Shown piece by piece: positions 58,291-64,000 of a stretch of 64,000 nt of DNA. How positions within the stretch are numbered: the first letter of the stretch is position 1; each line of letters begins with the position of its first letter. The notes below the pieces were generated by a model. That model was not told where the DNA came from. It was given only the letters and a program-made list of their open reading frames with translations, and did no database searches. Origin of the DNA: an uncultured Clostridia bacterium (lineage in GTDB: Bacteria > Bacillota > Clostridia > Oscillospirales > Acutalibacteraceae); NCBI GenBank assembly GCA_947627345.1, contig CANQVS010000009.1, forward strand, positions 1-64,000. The letters are read 5' to 3'. The position numbers and the translations under genes were made by a program.

Positions 58291-60258
58291 TTAATATAAA
58301 CCGAATAAGCGAAGCAGTTTTTGCCATAAATTGAGTTTTTCGCCTGAATTAACCTCTCCTGTTTCCTTTTCCTTTATTTCAATTTTATCCGTCTTTATTA
58401 CAAATTGAACAGAGGTTACGTCAGTATTTTTCTCGGATACAAATGAACGGGTTTTGCCGTCAGAACCGCCTATTGTTGAAATTAAATCATTAATCTTATC
58501 ATTAATTTTTTTATCCATTCCCGATGTTTTACGGTCTAATTCACAAGTGCCTTCATAAAGCTCTCCCGTACCGCCGTACAATTCTGAAATACCGCTGTAT
58601 AGACTTTTCATTCCTCCGTCAAAGGCCTTTGTACCTTTAACCAGCGAATCACTTCCTGTTGCAAGGTCAAAGACTCCGCTTTTAATTTTGGAAAATCCCT
58701 TTACAGCTTTTGCAACACCGTCTGTATATGATTTAATTCCGTTGTCCAATGTTTTGTATTTTTTTACTAAAGTATTGATTCCGTCAGATAATTTTGAAAC
58801 ATTTACAAGCATTGTTTTTAGTTTATTCGCCAGCGTATTTATTGAATTGTCAAATTCTGTATATTTAGTTTCAAGCAGTCCTAATCCCGAGTATAACTGT
58901 GAAGCTCCGTCGGCTAAACCGTCGATATATTCTTCAGTACCTTTAATCATACCGTTATTTCCCGTAAGCAAAGTGACAATATCGGTAAGCTGTGAAATCT
59001 GCTCCTGTAACTCTTTAGCCTGTTCCTTATACAGTTCATTTCCCTGAATTTTTAAAAGCGTTTCCTTTAATTGAGAAATTTGAGCAGTAAGGCTTTTAAT
59101 CGCCTGCTCATTTTTTGATGAAAGCGCGTCAATATCAAGTCCATTTGCGGACATTAATGATTTATATTGATTAAAATCAGTATTATTTTTTAATTCAGAC
59201 GCTCCGTTTTTCAACTCTTTTATTGACGTTTTGATTTGTCCTGACGCCGAAGTTAATTTTTTAATCTCTTTAGTATCTGCGGAAACAGAATTCAGGGAAG
59301 TTTTAATTGTTAACAACGCGTTTTTAATCTGCAAGGAACCGCTTGTGAGATTTTTTGATTTCAAATTAAGTTTATCAAGCCCGCTTTTAAGCGTATTTAT
59401 GCCTTTAGAAAGTTCCTCAACTCCGTCATCAAGTTCTTCTGTTCCGCTATACAGCTTGGAAGAATTGTTCTTTAATGTTTTTCCTCCTTTATTAAGCTGT
59501 GAGGAACCGTCGTTAACCTGTTTTGCGCCTTTATTGATTTTGCTGATTCCTTTATTCAGTTCATCTACTTTATCTGTTATTTCATTGGTATCGACATCCA
59601 AATCAATATTCATTTTTATGCCGTTAATTGAAACCGCTGACATTTCAAAATTTTTAACCTTTGAAGTTATGGTTGTGTCAATACCATTACCGGGAAGAAT
59701 TGTGTATGTAAGCTGTTTGTCACTGCCTACATTGGCAAAAGTAGCATCATCAGCGGTTATTTTGGAGCATATCTTGGTGTCAAGTGTAAAAATCGCCTGC
59801 AAAGCATAATTTTCATAAAATTTAGTTTTGCATTTTTTGTTTTTCTTAACTGAAAACTTTATTTTTAGATTACCGCTTTTACCGGCAATTTCTTTTGCTG
59901 TCAATTCCTCTCCATTTAAAAAATATCTGATTGATATTATCCACGGAATTTCAGTATCTGTTAAAGTGCCTTGCATATAGACTTTTTTTGAGGACGAGGA
60001 AAATGTAATTTTATCTCCGCTGACGTTTACTTTATCGCTCGTATTAAGCATTTTTATTTTATCATAGTCCCCGTAATCGGTAATATCTCCGCCTTTAAAA
60101 ATATTAACCGCGTAAACTCCACCTACAGAACCCTCGGCGTCTGTCATAATATAAATTACTTCTTCTTTTTCTGAACTATGCGCGGAAGCCGAAAAAGTAA
60201 CCGACATAATAATTAATATTGAAAGCACTACGGAGATTATCCTATTGAACAACTTCAT
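58291..60258 (-). CDS. Secreted YhgE/Pip-like heptad-repeat protein, without the usual C-terminal multi-TM domain
   Basis: N-terminal signal (KLFNRIISVVLSILIIMSVTFSASAHSS) and repeated L..G motifs (LNKGISKINKGAKQVNDGSSQLNKGGKTL..LYSGTEELDDGVEELSKGINTLKSGLDKL). RBS gaggtg before the 60258 ATG. Confidence 0.7.
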   Translation of the reverse strand: MKLFNRIISVVLSILIIMSVTFSASAHSSEKEEVIYIMTDAEGSVGGVYAVNIFKGGDITDYGDYDKIKMLNTSDKVNVSGDKITFSSSSKKVYMQGTLTDTEIPWIISIRYFLNGEELTAKEIAGKSGNLKIKFSVKKNKKCKTKFYENYALQAIFTLDTKICSKITADDATFANVGSDKQLTYTILPGNGIDTTITSKVKNFEMSAVSINGIKMNIDLDVDTNEITDKVDELNKGISKINKGAKQVNDGSSQLNKGGKTLKNNSSKLYSGTEELDDGVEELSKGINTLKSGLDKLNLKSKNLTSGSLQIKNALLTIKTSLNSVSADTKEIKKLTSASGQIKTSIKELKNGASELKNNTDFNQYKSLMSANGLDIDALSSKNEQAIKSLTAQISQLKETLLKIQGNELYKEQAKELQEQISQLTDIVTLLTGNNGMIKGTEEYIDGLADGASQLYSGLGLLETKYTEFDNSINTLANKLKTMLVNVSKLSDGINTLVKKYKTLDNGIKSYTDGVAKAVKGFSKIKSGVFDLATGSDSLVKGTKAFDGGMKSLYSGISELYGGTGELYEGTCELDRKTSGMDKKINDKINDLISTIGGSDGKTRSFVSEKNTDVTSVQFVIKTDKIEIKEKETGEVNSGEKLNLWQKLLRLFGLY

Positions 60259-60271
60259 TACAATCACCTCG

Positions 60272-62329
60272 TTAATTTTCATAAAAGTTGGTATGTTTAG
60301 TGGTCTTTTTAATAATACCGTCCATTAAATACAGCAGTCCCGGCAACACAAACATTACAATTGCCAATGAGAACAGTGTTCCCCTGCCGATAAAGAGTCC
60401 GAGTTGAGCAAGCAAACCGTGGGTTGAAAAATGTCCCAAGAGAAAACCTACAACCGTAAGAACACTTCCCGATGTAAGAATCGAAAGAGTACAAGATGAA
60501 ATCACATTGACAATGGCCTCTTTTTTCGGCATTTTCTGACGAAACTCCATATATCTGTCCGTCATTAGTATCGCGTAATCTACAGTTGCCCCAAGCTGAA
60601 TGGAGCTGATAATAAGATAAGCAATATAGAAAATTGTATCACCGCTAAAATACGGAACTGAAAGATTTAACCATATAGCGGTTTCAATACCTGTAACAAG
60701 AACAACAGGAAGAGTAATTGATTTCAAAGTAAATACGAGAACTATAAAAACTGCCAATATCGCTATAAAGTTAACCTTCATCATATCGCTTGTAACGGTT
60801 TTCATCAAATCGTATGTACTTACGCCGTTTCCTGCCAAATAGTACTCATTCCTGTAAAAGCTTTCAGCCGTGTTCCTAATTTTTTCGACAAGTTTAAATG
60901 TATCTTCGCCCTCGTGGTCAGTTTCAAGATTAATAACCATACGGCTGTAATTGTCTGATTCAAGCATTGACAGCGTATCTTTATCAATATATTCTTCAGG
61001 GATTTCCTCTCCTACAGTATCTACATAGGAAAGAATGTTTTTAACCTGCGGAAGCTTTTTAAGCTGATTTGATAACTTCTTCTGCTTTGCATTATCTCCG
61101 CTCGGTACCATTAAAACATATGTATCGCTTTTATCAAAAACTTTTTCTATTAATTTTGTATCCGAACCCAGTTTGGTATTTTCATTAAAAATATGAGCGG
61201 ACCCGTAATAATAATCATTTGAGTTTGAAGCCAAAAAAGAAGGAACAATTATCACCGCAAATACGCATACAAATGGTACCATTACCTTGCTTACAAACTT
61301 GCCAAACCTTTCAAATTTCGGCAAAAAACGGCGATGACGTGTTTTATCAATAATTTTAAATACTAACAGTATAAAGTTTGGCATAAAGACAAACACGCTT
61401 ATCAGACTTATTAAAACCCCTTTGGAAAGCACCAAACCCAAATCAGGCCCGATGCGAAATCTCATAAGACAAAGAGCGGCAAAACCTATAACTGTAGTGA
61501 GTCCGCTTGAAAGTATTGAGCTTGTGGATTTGCAAAGCGCGTCAACCATAGCCTCTCTCGGGTTTGAAAAAATTTTTCGGCTTTCCTCGAACCGATGCAG
61601 TAAAAAAACATAGTAATCAAGTGAAACCGCAAGCTGTAAAATAGCCCCTGCCGCATTAGATACAAACGAAATTTCTCCAAAAATAATGTTGCTTCCCATA
61701 TTTATTAGGATTGCAACTCCAAGCCCTATAAGAATTATAACAGGTTCAACCCACGAAAGCGTGTTAAGAATTAAAACTATAAGAACAAAAATAACGGCAA
61801 TTATTGCTATAAGATATATTTCACTGATTGTGCTTTCGGTAGCTACTGCAGTAGATACTGCCGAACCCTCCATAGCGTTATTATCGCCTATAATATTTCT
61901 GATTTTTGAAACTGCGTCAAGGATACTATCTTCCTCAATTGTAACAGACAGAAGAGCTGTATTATCCTTATAATATGTTTCTACCGTTTCTGAATCCATA
62001 AATTCGAGCGGTTGAGTAATATCAACGCTGTCATCAAGCCATGTTACGTTTGAAACGCCTTTAACGTTGCTAATCTTATTCTTATATTCTAACGCCTCTG
62101 CAACAGTTACATTTTGAATCATTACTCTGGCATTTGGAATACCACCGTCAAATTCTTTGTTCATTACATCTATCGAAACCGTAGACTTGCTGTCCTCAGG
62201 AAGGTAATCGTTTATATCATAGTTAACTGCAACAAAACCCCTAAGGAGCGTACCGAAAACAGCAAAAAGTATAAATATAATTATTACCGATTTTGGTCTT
62301 GCAGTTATCTTCTTATAAAAATTTTTCAA
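60272..62329 (-). CDS. MMPL-family RND transporter
   Basis: FVAVNYDINDYLPEDSKSTVSIDVMNKEF, ILQLAVSLDYYVFLLHRFEE, SSIQLGATVDYAILMTDRYMEFR, two multi-TM halves. Confidence 0.9.
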   Translation of the reverse strand: MKNFYKKITARPKSVIIIFILFAVFGTLLRGFVAVNYDINDYLPEDSKSTVSIDVMNKEFDGGIPNARVMIQNVTVAEALEYKNKISNVKGVSNVTWLDDSVDITQPLEFMDSETVETYYKDNTALLSVTIEEDSILDAVSKIRNIIGDNNAMEGSAVSTAVATESTISEIYLIAIIAVIFVLIVLILNTLSWVEPVIILIGLGVAILINMGSNIIFGEISFVSNAAGAILQLAVSLDYYVFLLHRFEESRKIFSNPREAMVDALCKSTSSILSSGLTTVIGFAALCLMRFRIGPDLGLVLSKGVLISLISVFVFMPNFILLVFKIIDKTRHRRFLPKFERFGKFVSKVMVPFVCVFAVIIVPSFLASNSNDYYYGSAHIFNENTKLGSDTKLIEKVFDKSDTYVLMVPSGDNAKQKKLSNQLKKLPQVKNILSYVDTVGEEIPEEYIDKDTLSMLESDNYSRMVINLETDHEGEDTFKLVEKIRNTAESFYRNEYYLAGNGVSTYDLMKTVTSDMMKVNFIAILAVFIVLVFTLKSITLPVVLVTGIETAIWLNLSVPYFSGDTIFYIAYLIISSIQLGATVDYAILMTDRYMEFRQKMPKKEAIVNVISSCTLSILTSGSVLTVVGFLLGHFSTHGLLAQLGLFIGRGTLFSLAIVMFVLPGLLYLMDGIIKKTTKHTNFYEN

Positions 62330-62343
62330 ATATTACCGCCCCT

Positions 62344-62649
62344 TTATATAACAGATGTCCCTGTAACAATAAGATTCCGACCTTCAGCGTTTAGCGTAAA
62401 GGTAATTGTGCTGTCGTCTAAATATCCCTCTCCGTCACATTGAACTATATTAGTGAGAGTTTTTATATGCCCCTTAATTTTAAATTTACCATAGTAATTA
62501 ATCGTTCCTCTGAAAAGGTTTTCATTTTTCATAACCTTTATAGTACACTCTAATGTATCGCCTTCAATTTCAGCGGATAACGTTCCTTTTTTATTCCCTA
62601 AGGTAGTATGAATAACTATGTTGTACTCAATAAATTTTCTGTCAGCCAT
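62344..62649 (-). CDS. Hypothetical protein (first gene of the MMPL operon)
   Basis: 101 aa beta-rich ORF, 14 nt upstream of the MMPL gene on the same strand. Confidence 0.55.
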   Translation of the reverse strand: MADRKFIEYNIVIHTTLGNKKGTLSAEIEGDTLECTIKVMKNENLFRGTINYYGKFKIKGHIKTLTNIVQCDGEGYLDDSTITFTLNAEGRNLIVTGTSVI

Positions 62650-62748
62650 TCTAATACACCCGCTTTCAAAATATTATTATAAATATTGAATGTATTACAT
62701 CAACGGTTAAATTAATTAAAATGTTGAAAAATCGGACAAAACGGGACA

Positions 62749-62763
62749 TTTGATGGTCAAATT
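62749..62763. promoter_or_regulatory. Candidate TetR operator palindrome ATTTGA-tgg-TCAAAT in the divergent intergenic region
   Basis: Perfect 6-bp inverted repeat with a 3-nt spacer between the divergent MMPL operon and the tetR-like gene. Confidence 0.4.
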
Positions 62764-62822
62764 TAAAAAATATATTGAAATTTTAACGGACAGGTGTATA
62801 ATAAATTATAGAGGGAGAGAAA

Positions 62823-63404
62823 ATGAAACACGAAATTACAACTTTTAATACAAAGAAAACAATAGCGGCTTCTCTCAAAAAATTTATGGAGAAAAAGCCG
62901 CTATCAAAAATAACAGTAAGCGAAATAGTTGCCGACTGTAAAATTAACCGCAAAACATTTTACTATCATTTTGAAAATATCGAAGACCTGCTAAAATGGA
63001 CGCTTGAACAAGAAGCAATAGATGTGGTAAAGAATTTTGATTTACTGTTGGACTATGAGGATGCAATTAATTTTGTATTAGACTATGTTGAGGAAAATAA
63101 GCATATTCTTAACTGCGCCTATGATTCTATAGGTTCAAATGAATTAAAAAGATTCTTTCATAATGATTTCAACAGTATTGTAATGACTATAATCTGTCGC
63201 TATGAGGAAATTATGGGCATTGATGTCGGTAATGACTTTAGGACATTTATTTGCGATTTCTATACAGAGGCAATCGTCGGAATGATTGTGGAACTATTAA
63301 AAAATAAGCGCCCGTACGACAGGCAACAATTGATTGATTATGTATCATTAACGATAAGTTCCGCCTTACCTGCCATACTTAAAGAAGCGGCAAATAACAT
63401 ATAA
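62823..63404 (+). CDS. TetR/AcrR-family transcriptional regulator
   Basis: TKKTIAASLKKFMEKKPLSKITVSEIVADCKINRKTFYYHFENIEDLLKWTLEQ: canonical TetR HTH. Confidence 0.9.
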   Translation: MKHEITTFNTKKTIAASLKKFMEKKPLSKITVSEIVADCKINRKTFYYHFENIEDLLKWTLEQEAIDVVKNFDLLLDYEDAINFVLDYVEENKHILNCAYDSIGSNELKRFFHNDFNSIVMTIICRYEEIMGIDVGNDFRTFICDFYTEAIVGMIVELLKNKRPYDRQQLIDYVSLTISSALPAILKEAANNI

Positions 63405-63531
63405 ACACTTTATATTTTTTGGTATTTTGCTCAATTACCTAATGTCATAAAAAAAGTTGATTCTGATTTACTATTTTCTTTTTAACAACCAAAGTTACGT
63501 GAAATGTCATTAAATTCATAATGAACAAAAT

Positions 63532-63573
63532 AAAAAGCCCAAAAAGTCAGGTTATATCTGGCTTTTGGGCTTT
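63532..63573. terminator. Intrinsic terminator-like hairpin
   Basis: aaaagcccaaaaagtcag-gttatat-ctggcttttgggctttt. Confidence 0.7.
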
Positions 63574-63809
63574 TAGTCTTCATTTACGCTCTGTAATTTC
63601 ATCGCTTGAGTAAAACTATTTTGTTTAATATTTGAATATTTGCTGTAAAGATACCTCTTTTTACTTCTTTAATTGGTTTTAAGTTTTCTAAGTTTTAACC
63701 ATTTCATAGTATCGCCTTTTTTTACAAGTGGTAATAAGTACTTTTAAAGCGATATGCCTTTGTTTCTATTTAAGGCAAATTATCTGCTCTTGATTTTGAA
63801 AATATATTC

Positions 63810-64000
63810 TTATATTAAACTCAATTTCCCGTACACATTACGTATAACTCCGCCTGAAAGGAGATGTTTCTTCATATTCCTTTGCAGAGATGTGTTTTCG
63901 GGCAAGGTCATAAAATCTGTGGATTTTGTGTTGAAAATCCATTCAATAAACTCCGTGTCAACCTCTCCCTCATCGAAGATTTCAAAGCGTTTTTGAAAGC
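63810..64000 (-). CDS. C-terminal fragment of an unidentified protein (truncated by window edge)
   Basis: Open minus-strand frame FQKRFEIFDEGEVDTEFIEWIFNTKSTDFMTLPENTSLQRNMKKHLLSGGVIRNVYGKLSLI*; no start in window. Confidence 0.4.
   Translation of the reverse strand, partial: FQKRFEIFDEGEVDTEFIEWIFNTKSTDFMTLPENTSLQRNMKKHLLSGGVIRNVYGKLSLI

Noticed and set aside
59231-59809. Plus-strand ORF of 192 aa opposite the YhgE-like gene
   Set aside because: Ser/Leu/Pro-rich shadow of the heptad-repeat coding strand; not credible as a protein.
58291-59820. Apparent internal repeats suggesting a CRISPR or tandem DNA repeat
   Set aside because: Repetition is at the amino-acid heptad level (L..G), not exact nucleotide repeats with spacers; it is part of one ORF.
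1-64000. tRNA, rRNA, CRISPR array, transposase or prophage genes
   Set aside because: None recognised by eye on either strand; a tRNAscan-SE/CRISPR search would be needed to exclude short elements fully.

Overview
The window is a 64 kb chromosomal segment of a low-GC, spore-forming Clostridia-type Firmicute. The inference rests on Spo0A, SpoIVB, YunB-like and BofA-like proteins and on codon and gene content. Most of it is dense, mainly minus-strand housekeeping operons: miaB(partial)-yunB-CD1247-like-efp-pepP-aroQ; rpsU; leuS-rsfS-yqeK-yhbY-rdgB-ftsY-smc-radical SAM-rnc-plsX-trmFO-topA-dprA-trmH-like; infC-rpmI-rplT with a structured leader; a CDP-pentitol/teichoic-type cassette (tarI-tarJ-rpe-tagF-like); cca; a P-type ATPase; spoIVB/spo0A; copA; a split-purH pur operon; SPFH/NfeD; secG; parE/parC-like; uvrB; radC; pyrE; an antiporter; and a TetR/MMPL module. 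The signals most worth a second look are: (1) a strong fluoride-riboswitch (crcB) match upstream of a cation/proton antiporter and a nitroreductase; (2) a four-gene cassette whose embedded ribulose-5-P epimerase raises the question of a non-ribitol CDP-pentitol; (3) a membrane-anchored sigma-70-like protein interrupted by an apparent +1 frameshift; (4) non-canonical starts, ATC for infC and ATT for a radical SAM protein whose FeS motif is missed by the ORF track; (5) a split PurH with an archaeal-type IMP cyclohydrolase; (6) an MMPL transporter paired with a secreted YhgE/Pip-like repeat protein under a divergent TetR. No CRISPR array, rRNA, tRNA or obvious transposon was seen. All family calls come from reading motifs by eye; no database search was run.
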